A DNA stretch of 31,073 nucleotides, taken from positions 1-31,073 of the IMG/VR virus record IMGVR_UViG_3300037258_000235; one strand, written 5' to 3'. This DNA is from a virus. Below are positions 20,581-27,935 of this stretch, piece after piece. A program made the translations under genes and the position numbers. The notes under the pieces were generated by a model. It worked only from the letters and a program-made list of their open reading frames with translations, was not told the DNA's origin and did no database searches. The stretch's first letter is position 1. Each line of letters starts with the position of its first letter.

Positions 20581-22397
20581 TGACCGACAACATCAACAGC
20601 GTCCATCTGCCGCAGCTCGTCACGCTGCCGAACGTCGACATCCTGGCCACCGGCACGTGGGCGCTGTCGTCCGGTGAGGCCACATTCACCGCCCAGGACC
20701 TGGCCAACGCTGTACAGGCTGCCCAGTGCCCTGCTGTCGGCTCGCCGGTCCTGAAACTGGGCCACATCGACCCCAGGTTCGACGGTGAACCGGCCGTTGG
20801 CCGCGTGATGAACCTGTCGTTGACCGCGGACGGCAACAAGATCACCGGGGACCTGTCCGGGATGCCCGCCTGGTTGGGCACGATCCTCGCGTCGGCGTAC
20901 CCGAACCGGTCGATCGAGGGTTACTACGACTTCGCGTGCCAGGTCGGCCACGTCCATCCGTTCGCGATCAAAGCCCTCGCGCTGCTCGGCGTCACCCCGC
21001 CAGGTGTCGGGGTGCTGTCGAGCCTGGCCGACGTCGCCGCCTTGTACGGCATCGCAGCATCAGACGGCGGCGCTGGCCGCCCGTGGAAAACAGGAGGAAC
21101 CATGCCGCCAGTGCTGGCCGCGGGCGTCACCACCGAGGACGTCCGCCGCGCCTACTACGACGCCAGCTCGACCCCGATGTCGTGGTGGATCACCGAGCTC
21201 CAGTTGGCGCCTACCGCTCAGCTGATCGTGTGCGACGAGGCCTCGGCGAACATCTACCGGGTGCCGATCACGATCAAGGGCACCGACGTGTCGTTCGGAG
21301 ATCCGGTACAGGTCCAGGTCGAGTACCAGGACCTCCCGGCCGACGGCGCGGTAGCTGCGGCCGCGCGGTGGGGATCACCCGTTGCGGCCCGGGCCGGCCT
21401 CGTGGCCGCGGCGTGGAACGGCGGCCAGCAGGTCAAGAACCTCGGCGACGACCCCACCGCGGCGCAGATCAAGGCCCTGTTCGCGTTGCCGGGTGACAGC
21501 AAGTCGGACTCGAAGCTGCCGCATCACGACGTGTCTGATGACGGGAAGGTCGGCGCGGCCGACACCGACGGCGTAGAAGCCGCGTTGGCCGCGCTCAACG
21601 GCAGCCAGGGCGGTCTCAAGGACGTTTCCGACGAGGACAAGAAGGCCGCATACGACCACCTGGCCGCGCATTACAAGGCGGCAGGGAAGACACCCCCGCC
21701 GCTGATGGCCGCGGCCGCGCTGCACCCGTTCAACGGGGAGCACTCCCACCCGCATTCGGCGATGGGATCCCAGGGCGGCGACGACGACCACGACCACATG
21801 CACAAGCACACCGGAGACGGCGTGCACGACCACCACTCCGCTGCCACAGCCGGTGCGAATGTGACCGGGAACGGAGCGAAGCCTGCCAAGGAGGGCCCAG
21901 GAATGCAGATCGAGGTCACTGAAGAGGACCTGGCCGCGCTGCGGACCCAGCTCGGCAAGCCCGCGGACGCGGAGCTGACCGGCGCGGAGATCCTCGCCGG
22001 GCTGAAGGACCGCGACGCGAAGGTTTCGGCTGCAGCGGCGAAGGTCACCGCCGCGGCGGACGCCGACAAGAGCATGGTCCGCGTCGACGCCACCCAGTGG
22101 GCTCAGATGCAGCAAGACGTCAAGGCGGGCCAGGAAGCCCGTACCGAGCAGCGCAAGCAGCACCGCGACGGCGTGATGAACGCCGCGGTGCGCGCCGGCA
22201 AGTTCCCCCCGGCCCGCAAGGAGCACTGGGAGAAGCTGTGGGCCGCCGACCCGGAGGGCACCGAGGAACTGATCGGCACCCTGGCCGCTGGCATCGTGCC
22301 GATAACAGACATCGGGGATGCGGGCGGCGAGCCCGGGAGCACCGAAGACGCCCTCTACGACGAGCTGTTCGGCCCGGTCGACGGCAAGCGGGGCTAA
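20580..22397 (+). CDS. Capsid maturation protease-scaffold polyprotein
   Basis: A 605-residue protein starting in a TGATG overlap with the portal stop. The N-terminal 170 or so residues resemble Mu gpI-type protease: VLKLGHIDPRFDGEPAVGRV, then RSIEGYYDFACQVGHVHPFA. A second region (about residues 175-270) has EDVRRAYYDASSTPMSWWIT, then QLIVCDEASANIYRVPITIK. A His-rich stretch (HDHMHKHTGDGVHDHHS) follows at about 380-420. The last 164 residues are helical, Ala/Lys/Glu-rich, scaffold-like. Strong internal starts lie at residue 175 (ATG 21102) and residue 442 (ATG 21903). It should cleave scaffold and perhaps capsid N termini during head maturation. No catalytic triad was assigned with certainty. 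Confidence 0.82.
   Translation: MTDNINSVHLPQLVTLPNVDILATGTWALSSGEATFTAQDLANAVQAAQCPAVGSPVLKLGHIDPRFDGEPAVGRVMNLSLTADGNKITGDLSGMPAWLGTILASAYPNRSIEGYYDFACQVGHVHPFAIKALALLGVTPPGVGVLSSLADVAALYGIAASDGGAGRPWKTGGTMPPVLAAGVTTEDVRRAYYDASSTPMSWWITELQLAPTAQLIVCDEASANIYRVPITIKGTDVSFGDPVQVQVEYQDLPADGAVAAAARWGSPVAARAGLVAAAWNGGQQVKNLGDDPTAAQIKALFALPGDSKSDSKLPHHDVSDDGKVGAADTDGVEAALAALNGSQGGLKDVSDEDKKAAYDHLAAHYKAAGKTPPPLMAAAALHPFNGEHSHPHSAMGSQGGDDDHDHMHKHTGDGVHDHHSAATAGANVTGNGAKPAKEGPGMQIEVTEEDLAALRTQLGKPADAELTGAEILAGLKDRDAKVSAAAAKVTAAADADKSMVRVDATQWAQMQQDVKAGQEARTEQRKQHRDGVMNAAVRAGKFPPARKEHWEKLWAADPEGTEELIGTLAAGIVPITDIGDAGGEPGSTEDALYDELFGPVDGKRG
21903..22397 (+). CDS. Nested scaffolding protein (internal start)
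   Basis: In-frame ATG 21903 is preceded by AAGGAGGG (21888-21895), 7 nt away, a near-ideal ribosome site inside the protease gene. It would give a 164-residue helical protein (MQIEVTEEDLAALRTQLGK, then AKVSAAAAKVTAAADADKSM) ending at the protease stop. Protease genes with a separately started scaffold in the 3' half are known from Mu (I/Z) and lambda (C/Nu3). The product would guide capsid assembly and then be degraded. Confidence 0.68.
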   Translation: MQIEVTEEDLAALRTQLGKPADAELTGAEILAGLKDRDAKVSAAAAKVTAAADADKSMVRVDATQWAQMQQDVKAGQEARTEQRKQHRDGVMNAAVRAGKFPPARKEHWEKLWAADPEGTEELIGTLAAGIVPITDIGDAGGEPGSTEDALYDELFGPVDGKRG

Positions 22398-22440
22398 GGC
22401 CCCGGCAAGCGCGCAGGCAACGGAGAAGGGGAAACCGGTC

Positions 22441-22815
22441 ATGTCGGATTACGTGCCAGTCACCGATTGCGGCCCGTACAGCTACACCGCCTCAGCGACC
22501 ATCACGGGCGGCCAGCTGCTGGAACTGACCGGCGACAACGCCGTCCAGCCCGCGGCAGTCACCTCGGCCAAGGTCGTGGGGGTCGCCGCGTTCGACGCGG
22601 TATCCGGCGCGAAGGTCACCACGTACGGCATCGACAAGCTGCATGAGACCCCCGTCGCCTCCGGGCAGTCCCTGACCGCGGGTAACCCGGTCAAGGCCGG
22701 TGCCAGCGGCACCGTGCAGGAATACGTGGTCGGCACCGATCCGATCAACTCGTTCCTGGGCGTCTGCGTCCAGGGTGCGACCGCAGGGAACCTGGCCCGC
22801 TGGAGAGGCTACTAA
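22441..22815 (+). CDS. Head decoration protein (DUF2190-like)
   Basis: A 124-residue beta-rich protein starting at ATG 22441 with GGAGAAGGGG upstream. It has TASATITGGQLLELTGDNAV, then KVVGVAAFDAVSGAKVTTYG and GTDPINSFLGVCVQGA. This matches small decoration proteins that bind capsid surface sites. Its position immediately before the major capsid gene supports this. Confidence 0.8.
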   Translation: MSDYVPVTDCGPYSYTASATITGGQLLELTGDNAVQPAAVTSAKVVGVAAFDAVSGAKVTTYGIDKLHETPVASGQSLTAGNPVKAGASGTVQEYVVGTDPINSFLGVCVQGATAGNLARWRGY

Positions 22816-22857
22816 GCCGCCCCGGCCTGGTAGCACCATCACTGGAGGAATGTAGAG

Positions 22858-23781
22858 ATGCCCACCATTTACCCGGCAGCACCGCCCACACTGTCGGGTG
22901 ACCTGCTCTCCATTTCCAGGTTCCTCCAGTCTCCGACGATGCTTCGTCGGAGACTGCGGACCTACGTGGACCTGCGGTTCATCTCCGACCAGGTCTTGAC
23001 CAACCGGTACAAGTCGACCGGTGGCGCGGTCCTGTTCGAGATGTCCGAGCCGTTCCTGACCGACCGGCCCGTCGAGTCGGTCATGCCCGGCCAGCCGTAC
23101 CCGGAATCGTCGATCGCGACCGGCACCGGCGGCCTGGCGGAGGTGGCCAAGTGGGGCCAGAAGGTTCCGCTGACCGACGAGGAAATCACCCGGAATGTCT
23201 ACGGCGCGCAGGTTGTCGACCGGGTTCTGCAGAAGGTCGTCAACTCGGTGATCGCGCAGGTCGACGGGGTGACGATGAGTGCTGTCGCGTCCGCCGTAAC
23301 CGCGACGCAGGCCGCGGGGGCCCCGTGGGATGGGTCCGGGTCGAACCCGCCGACCATCCTCCGCGATGCGATGAAGGCCAAGGCCAAGATCACCAACCTG
23401 CTCCTCGGGTACAACCCCGACACGCTCCTGATGACCGATGACGTGTGGACGCTGTTCATGTCCGACGAGAAGGTCACCAACGCCCTCCGACGTGAGACGA
23501 CGGACAACCCGATCTACACGGGTGAGATCGACAAGGTGGGCGGCCTGTATATCGTCCACTCGCCGCACGCCCCGGCCAACCCGCTGGTCTGCGACGCTGC
23601 CCAGCTCGGCGGTATGGCCGACGAAACCAGCGAAGGCCCCGGCTATGCCGTGTCCGATTTGGCCGTCCAGATCAAGTCGATCCGGGTCGACGGCAACGAC
23701 AAATGGGACATTCAGGGCCGCCGGCTGACCGTCCCGGTCATTCAGGAGCCGGGCGCGGGCTGCTCCATCATCGACTTCTGA
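22858..23781 (+). CDS. Major capsid protein (HK97-fold type)
   Basis: A 307-residue protein with the layout of actinophage capsid subunits: RTYVDLRFISDQVLTNRYKS, then GGAVLFEMSEPFLTDRPVES, VAKWGQKVPLTDEEITRNVY, LLLGYNPDTLLMTDDVWTLF, and the C terminus DLAVQIKSIRVDGNDKWDIQ. It assembles into the prohead shell around the scaffold. No long delta domain is evident N-terminally, in line with a separate scaffold. The first 100 nt contain a perfect 13-bp hairpin at 22927-22956. GGAGGA precedes the ATG. Confidence 0.9.
   Translation: MPTIYPAAPPTLSGDLLSISRFLQSPTMLRRRLRTYVDLRFISDQVLTNRYKSTGGAVLFEMSEPFLTDRPVESVMPGQPYPESSIATGTGGLAEVAKWGQKVPLTDEEITRNVYGAQVVDRVLQKVVNSVIAQVDGVTMSAVASAVTATQAAGAPWDGSGSNPPTILRDAMKAKAKITNLLLGYNPDTLLMTDDVWTLFMSDEKVTNALRRETTDNPIYTGEIDKVGGLYIVHSPHAPANPLVCDAAQLGGMADETSEGPGYAVSDLAVQIKSIRVDGNDKWDIQGRRLTVPVIQEPGAGCSIIDF
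22927..22956 (+). other. Perfect 13-bp inverted repeat inside the capsid gene
   Basis: CAGTCTCCGACGA (22927-22939) and TCGTCGGAGACTG (22944-22956) flank the 4-nt loop TGCT. The repeat encodes part of QSPTMLRRRLR about 70 nt after the start codon. Such an exact palindrome in a coding sequence is not expected by chance. Confidence 0.8.
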
Positions 23782-23822
23782 CCGGCCGCCCAGACGGACG
23801 AACTGACGAGAGAGAGATCCTG

Positions 23823-24050
23823 ATGGCCGCAGCCCCGGAAGCGCCAGAGCCCGCGTACGTGGTGACCGCCAAGCTGGCGATCTTCAAGACCATGACCCCG
23901 GACGGTCTCCGCATGCGCTACTTCTACCGGGGGTCTCCTGTGCCCGCGGACGCGCCACCCGCGCAGATCGAGCATCACCTGACCATGGGCATGATCGCGA
24001 AGACCGGCGACGCGGGCAAGCCCCCGGCGCGTAAGCCCGCAGGCGGGTAG
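23823..24050 (+). CDS. Small protein between capsid and connector genes
   Basis: A 75-residue protein from ATG 23823 with GAGAGAGA upstream. It has YVVTAKLAIFKTMTPDGLRM, then FYRGSPVPADAPPAQIEHHL, and a Pro/Lys-rich tail. Proteins of this size and place are frequent in actinophage head modules and have no assigned role. Confidence 0.73.
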   Translation: MAAAPEAPEPAYVVTAKLAIFKTMTPDGLRMRYFYRGSPVPADAPPAQIEHHLTMGMIAKTGDAGKPPARKPAGG

Positions 24051-24053
24051 CCC

Positions 24054-24581
24054 ATGCCGGCGGCGGCCTGGGCGCCCACGCTCAGCGACGTCGCCCGGCA
24101 CATACCCACCAGGACCCGGGACACCCAGACCCCCGGGTCCGACGCCATGCTCGGCACGTTCACCCCTGAGACGACCCCGACCGATGAGCAGGCCCAGGAG
24201 TTCATCGACCAGTCGGTGCAGTGGGTCGTGGGGAACTGCGGGCAGCTCCCGCAGAACCTGACGTCCACTGATGACCTGTGGATCAACGCCCGCACCGCAG
24301 CCGAATGGCGCGCCGCAGCCGACATCGAGATCGCGTTCCCGATGAACCGCGACCCAGACGTTCGCCTGTTCCAGGTGATGGACCAGCGCGCCAAAGACGC
24401 CCTGGCCACCGTCCGGGCGGCGATGCAAGGAGAAGGCGTCGGCCAGGTCGACCTCGTCCCCTACTGGGCTATGCCCCCCCAGATCCCCCCCGGCACCCTA
24501 TCCGTCCGGTTCGTCGACGGTGAGGGATGGACCTATCTCCGGGACAACTGGTGGGGCGCAGGCGGCGTGAACTGGCTATGA
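24054..24581 (+). CDS. Head-tail connector-like protein
   Basis: A 175-residue helical protein starting 3 nt after the previous stop. It has TLSDVARHIPTRTRDTQTPG, then QAQEFIDQSVQWVVGNCGQL and ARTAAEWRAAADIEIAFPMN. This is the layout of adaptor proteins (HK97 gp6-like) that bind the portal and form the first connector ring. The assignment rests on pattern and position. Confidence 0.7.
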   Translation: MPAAAWAPTLSDVARHIPTRTRDTQTPGSDAMLGTFTPETTPTDEQAQEFIDQSVQWVVGNCGQLPQNLTSTDDLWINARTAAEWRAAADIEIAFPMNRDPDVRLFQVMDQRAKDALATVRAAMQGEGVGQVDLVPYWAMPPQIPPGTLSVRFVDGEGWTYLRDNWWGAGGVNWL

Positions 24582-24594
24582 GCAGGAGGACACG

Positions 24595-24945
24595 ATGAGC
24601 ACCACCCAGTCCAACCACGCGGCCACGACAGGGCCAGCGGCGGCCGCGGCGCTCGCCGCGCTGACCGGCCTCACCCCGGGCCGGTACGCGATCGACGTGT
24701 ACGCCTACATCTCCGGCACCGCGACCGCGGCCGAGGCCGACAACGTGGAGCTGCTCGTCGACAGTGTTGTGACCGACATCGTGGCCGTCGCGCCGGTCGC
24801 CAACGGGCCCGCGGTGAAGCAGTCGTTCGAGCACGTCACCACTACCGGTGCGATCGCCCTCCAAGCGGTCGGCAACGGAGGCGGCTCAGCGGTGTATCAC
24901 ACGCTCCTCGTCGTCGCCCTGCTACCCCACTACGACGCCGGCTGA
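24595..24945 (+). CDS. Hypothetical structural-region protein
   Basis: A 116-residue Ala/Thr/Val-rich protein with LTPGRYAIDVYAYISGTATA, then VELLVDSVVTDIVAVAPVAN and GAIALQAVGNGGGSAVYHTL. It is beta-rich, like small decoration or fibre domains. The start ATG has AGGAGGA upstream. No family can be named. Confidence 0.66.
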   Translation: MSTTQSNHAATTGPAAAAALAALTGLTPGRYAIDVYAYISGTATAAEADNVELLVDSVVTDIVAVAPVANGPAVKQSFEHVTTTGAIALQAVGNGGGSAVYHTLLVVALLPHYDAG

Positions 24946-24969
24946 CCGGCAGCAAGAGAGGAATCCCCC

Positions 24970-25584
24970 ATGACCTACACCAACCCGTCTCCCGTCGCGG
25001 AGGCATACGACGGCGACGGTGGCCTGCCCGCCGACGTCGAGCACGGCCACGGGATGCCGCCGTTCTTCGCTCCGACCGGCCTCACCGGCATGACCACGGC
25101 CAGCCGATACGTCGGCGCGGTGAACGGGTCGGCGCCAGCGAGCGGCACGTTCCAGCTTGGCGACTGGGGAATCAACACAGCCGGGGCGATCATCATCTGC
25201 ACCGTCGCTGGCACTCCCGGCACCTGGGTTGCGCCGGCCGGCCCAGCAGTGTTTTCCGCGTTGACCGCGGTGGCGCTGACGGACGCGGCGACCATCCTCG
25301 TCAACGCTGCTCTCGGAAACCTGTTCCGCGTCATCCTGGGCGGCAACAGGACCCTCGGAGCGCCGACGAACCCGACCGACGGGCAGACGATCGACTTCGA
25401 GATCACGCAGGACGGCACCGGCTCGCGGACGCTGGCCTACGCCTCGGCGTACGAGTTCTCGACCACCTTGGCGTCACCCACCCTGTCGACCGCGGCGGGG
25501 AAGGTGGACCTGCTGTCGTTCCGGTACAGCAGCGTCGCTACCAAGTGGCGCTGCAAGCTGATCAACCTCGGGTTCACCAGCTGA
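24970..25584 (+). CDS. Fibre-like structural protein
   Basis: A 204-residue protein. The N terminus is polar and Asp/Gly-rich. RYVGAVNGSAPASGTFQLGD and a TPGTW turn follow. The C-terminal part has LTDAATILVNAALGNLFRVI, then LGGNRTLGAPTNPTDGQTID and LSFRYSSVATKWRC. This C-terminal domain is a common beta-structured module of phage tail or head fibres. A virion surface role is likely, and host binding is inference. It starts after AGAGAGGAA. Confidence 0.68.
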   Translation: MTYTNPSPVAEAYDGDGGLPADVEHGHGMPPFFAPTGLTGMTTASRYVGAVNGSAPASGTFQLGDWGINTAGAIIICTVAGTPGTWVAPAGPAVFSALTAVALTDAATILVNAALGNLFRVILGGNRTLGAPTNPTDGQTIDFEITQDGTGSRTLAYASAYEFSTTLASPTLSTAAGKVDLLSFRYSSVATKWRCKLINLGFTS

Positions 25585-25650
25585 CACTGCCATCCCTGCG
25601 GGAAGGCTCGGAGGTCGTCTAGACAACGACCCCCATACGGGAGGGCAGAA

Positions 25651-26199
25651 ATGCTCAGAAAGATCATCACGGCCGCGCTGGTCGCCGCCCTGGGTATCGT
25701 CCTGGCGCTGGCCGGGGTGAAGCCCGCGGCCGCGTCGACTCCGGGTTGCACCGCGGGCGCGTTCGCCGGGTACTGCGGGACGCAGACCGACCAGGAGACG
25801 CCGGCGATGTCGTGGGATGTGTACCGGCAGGCCGTCAAGGTCAACCAGCCGCTCATCGCCTACCCGAACTCCGACTCCGACCCGGCGGTCGACTTCGCGG
25901 CACTCGCACCGGGTACCGGGAACGTGGAGGGCGCGAAGATGTTCATCTACACGCCCCGCGGCGCGATCACGGACCTGTGCATCACCGAACCGTTCCAGGG
26001 CGCTCAGCTGCTGCTGCGGGTCTGCAACGGGTCGGCGTGGCAGGTGTTCACCGCGAAACAGGTCAGCGGCAACCTGTACGAGTGGGTGAATCAGGCCACC
26101 GGCGATGTCGTATCCGCAGACGGGATCCGGTCCCCGCTGACCGGTGTTCCGCCGCCGAGCACTCCGGGGCCGGCCGTCGAGTGGACGCTCGCGGCATGA
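25651..26199 (+). CDS. Secreted protein with signal peptide
   Basis: A 182-residue protein. Residues 1-28 form a Sec signal peptide: basic MLRK, hydrophobic IITAALVAALGIVLALAGV, and a likely cleavage after AAA in KPAAASTPG. The mature part has CTAGAFAGYCGTQTDQETP, then SWDVYRQAVKVNQPLIAYPN and SAWQVFTAKQ, with about four Cys that could pair. The repeated aromatic motifs suggest a lectin-like or beta-trefoil fold, but this is weak. It lies among head and tail genes but would be exported from the cell. Possible roles are surface modification or superinfection exclusion. GGGAGGG precedes the ATG. Confidence 0.72.
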   Translation: MLRKIITAALVAALGIVLALAGVKPAAASTPGCTAGAFAGYCGTQTDQETPAMSWDVYRQAVKVNQPLIAYPNSDSDPAVDFAALAPGTGNVEGAKMFIYTPRGAITDLCITEPFQGAQLLLRVCNGSAWQVFTAKQVSGNLYEWVNQATGDVVSADGIRSPLTGVPPPSTPGPAVEWTLAA

Positions 26200-26219
26200 C
26201 CGCATAGCAAGCGACTGGG

Positions 26220-26253
26220 AGCGCCCGGCAGGCTACGGCCAGCCGGGCGCTTT
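26220..26253 (+). terminator. Rho-independent terminator
   Basis: AGCGCCCGGC (26220-26229) pairs with GCCGGGCGCT (26242-26251) over a 12-nt loop, followed by TT. It directly follows the secreted-protein gene and precedes promoter P4. Confidence 0.8.
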
Positions 26254-26281
26254 CCGCATGCGGGGGGCCTGCGTGTTCTGG

Positions 26282-26328
26282 TTGCGGGTTTCTGCGATAT
26301 GCCGATATGGTTTCTGCGAAACGCAGAC
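26282..26328 (+). promoter_or_regulatory. Moron promoter P4 with paired operators
   Basis: TTGCGG (26282-26287), half-site TTCTGCGAT (26290-26298), TATGGT (26306-26311) and palindrome TTCTGCGAAACGCAGAC (26312-26328). All offsets equal those of P1 and P2. It is located between a terminator and the 68-residue gene. Confidence 0.75.
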
Positions 26329-26349
26329 ATTGAGCAGGAAGGGACCGGG

Positions 26350-26556
26350 ATGATCAGCGGCCAGCCGGACTTCGAGCATCCCGACATCCTCGACCTGGCC
26401 GGCCTGCGTGCCGTCATCGGCCCCGAACCGGATGGCACGGTCGGTGCCGACCTTGACCACCCTGGCAGCTTCGTGACCATGACTGTGGCCGAGGCGCGTC
26501 AGCTCATCGCCGCGCTGACCAAGGCCGCCGACGCCGCCGAGCACATCCGCCCCTGA
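26350..26556 (+). CDS. Small hypothetical moron protein
   Basis: A 68-residue soluble protein starting at ATG 26350 with AGGAAGGGA upstream. The open frame extends 17 codons further, but those lie within the promoter. It has DILDLAGLRAVIGPEPDGTV and a helical end (VAEARQLIAALTKAADAAEH). No family is recognised. It has its own regulated promoter and is bounded on both sides by strong terminators, so it is an independent transcription unit inside the late region. That arrangement is typical of moron genes, which often act on the host during lysogeny. The exact role cannot be read from the sequence. Confidence 0.75.
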   Translation: MISGQPDFEHPDILDLAGLRAVIGPEPDGTVGADLDHPGSFVTMTVAEARQLIAALTKAADAAEHIRP

Positions 26557-26561
26557 ACCCG

Positions 26562-26611
26562 GAAGGCCCCGCGAAGCTGTGAGCCCGAAGCTCTGGCCTC
26601 GCGGGGCCTTC
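26562..26611 (+). terminator. Strong 13-bp terminator hairpin
   Basis: GAAGGCCCCGCGA (26562-26574) and TCGCGGGGCCTTC (26599-26611) are exactly complementary over a 24-nt loop, whose AGCT ends can extend the stem. It follows the moron stop codon by 5 nt. Confidence 0.8.
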
Positions 26612-26677
26612 ACATGCACGCAACATTCTGGCGTGCCAAGGAGGCCAGTCTAGCGCTGCCACCAGCCGGTCCACTCT

Positions 26678-27154
26678 GTGGCCGTGGCCGAGGTGCGGAT
26701 CGAGTGGGACGAGGCGGCAGTGACCGCCTGGGTCCGCAACCCCACCGCAGCCCCCGCCCGCGCCCTGGACCGCGCAGCGTCCAAGGTGCTGCAGAACATG
26801 AAGCGGCTTTGCCCCGTCTCCAAGGTGCAGCCCGTCTACGCCACCAAGGGCAAGACCGTCAAAGGCGGCAGCCGGTACGCCGGTGACTTCCCCCTCCGGC
26901 CGTCCGGGTATCTGCGCAGGTCCTGCCGCAAGCAGCTTGAGGCCGACGGGTCGCAGATCATCGGGCCGACCGCCCCCTACGGCCTGTACGTGAACAACGG
27001 GACGCCGGCGCACCCGATCGACTCGCTCGGCGACTACCCGCTGCGGAACCGGGCCACTGGCCAGGTGTTCGGCCGGCACGTCAACCACCCGGGGACGAAG
27101 GCACAGCCGTTCATCGTCGAGTCCCTCGCCGTCCTGTCGGGGCTGCAGCTATGA
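26678..27154 (+). CDS. Head-tail closure protein (HK97 gp10-like)
   Basis: A 158-residue protein starting at GTG 26678, or alternatively GTG 26684. It has VRNPTAAPARALDRAASKVL near the N terminus. PYGLYVNNGTPAHPI and the ending VNHPGTKAQPFIVESLAVLS are the hallmarks of HK97 gp10-like minor tail or connector proteins. It helps join head and tail. The stop overlaps the next start (ATGA). The ribosome site is weak. Confidence 0.82.
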   Translation: MAVAEVRIEWDEAAVTAWVRNPTAAPARALDRAASKVLQNMKRLCPVSKVQPVYATKGKTVKGGSRYAGDFPLRPSGYLRRSCRKQLEADGSQIIGPTAPYGLYVNNGTPAHPIDSLGDYPLRNRATGQVFGRHVNHPGTKAQPFIVESLAVLSGLQL

Positions 27155-27594
27155 CCGTCGCAGCTGAGACCGCCGTCCGCGCCTGGATCAACGGCCGCCC
27201 CGACCTGGTAGGCCAGCCGGGCAGCCCTGGGCCGCTCGGACACGGCGCCTACCTGATCGGCCAGGTGTTCCCGTCCGGAGGCGCGTTCGCCGTCATCAGC
27301 CGCCAGCAGGGTCCGCCGCAGCAGATGGTCGCCGAGGACACGGGGGAGATCGACTGCGCCCAGGTGATCGCGGAGATCTTCGGGGGTACCCAGGCCGCGG
27401 CCGAGACCGCGGCGGCTGCGTACGCGGATGCTGTCCGGTCCCTCAGCGGTGCCCCGGTCGCGATGGACAAAAAGGTCACCTGCCTGGTCGCCGACAACGT
27501 GACCGGCCCTCTCGACGTTCCTGTGCCCCCTGACCAGGGCGAACTGTACATGTTCCACGTCACCGCCGATTTCTACCTCACCACCCAGGAGTGA
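27151..27594 (+). CDS. Tail terminator-like protein
   Basis: A 147-residue protein in an ATGA overlap. It has TAVRAWINGRPDLVGQPG, then GGAFAVISRQQGPPQQMVAE and AEIFGGTQAAAETAAAAYAD, ending YMFHVTADFYLTTQE. The small alpha/beta layout and place (after the gp10-like gene, before the tail tube) fit the tail terminator that caps the tube. Confidence 0.72.
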   Translation: MTVAAETAVRAWINGRPDLVGQPGSPGPLGHGAYLIGQVFPSGGAFAVISRQQGPPQQMVAEDTGEIDCAQVIAEIFGGTQAAAETAAAAYADAVRSLSGAPVAMDKKVTCLVADNVTGPLDVPVPPDQGELYMFHVTADFYLTTQE

Positions 27595-27598
27595 CCTC

Positions 27599-27931
27599 AT
27601 GGCGCTGCTAGAAACCCAGTTCGTCAACCGGGCTGTGCCGCTGACCACCAAGACGTTCGTCGCTTGCGCGACCGCCGGCGACACGTTCGCGGCCGGCGAC
27701 GAGGTGTACCTCGAAGTCAAGAACGGCTCCGGCAGCTCCGTGACCTGCACCGTAGTGACGCCCGGCAACGTCGACGGCATCGCGCTGGCCGACTACACGT
27801 TCACCGTCGCCGCGACGACCGGTGTCACCGAGGTGGGCCCCTTCCCGTCTGACCTGTTCGGTGAGACCGCCACGATCACCTACTCCGCGGTCACCACCCT
27901 GACGATCGCCGTCAAGTCGATGGGCGAATGA
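27599..27931 (+). CDS. Small phage tail-region protein
   Basis: A 110-residue beta-rich protein. VNRAVPLTTKTFVACATAGD, then VYLEVKNGSGSSVTCTVVTP and GPFPSDLFGETATITYSAVT are typical of a widespread actinophage family located beside the tail tube gene. Its exact role is unknown; it is probably a structural part of the tail. The start sequence TGACCTCATGGCG is repeated at the next gene. Confidence 0.72.
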   Translation: MALLETQFVNRAVPLTTKTFVACATAGDTFAAGDEVYLEVKNGSGSSVTCTVVTPGNVDGIALADYTFTVAATTGVTEVGPFPSDLFGETATITYSAVTTLTIAVKSMGE

Positions 27932-27935
27932 CCTC

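Noticed and set aside
21375-23568. Two minus-strand open frames of over 350 residues
   Set aside because: Both are antisense to the protease, decoration and capsid genes and show no domain.
25608-25625. GTCGTCTAGACAACGAC as an operator of the regulon
   Set aside because: It is only an imperfect palindrome with 5-bp arms and does not match the TTCTRC consensus.
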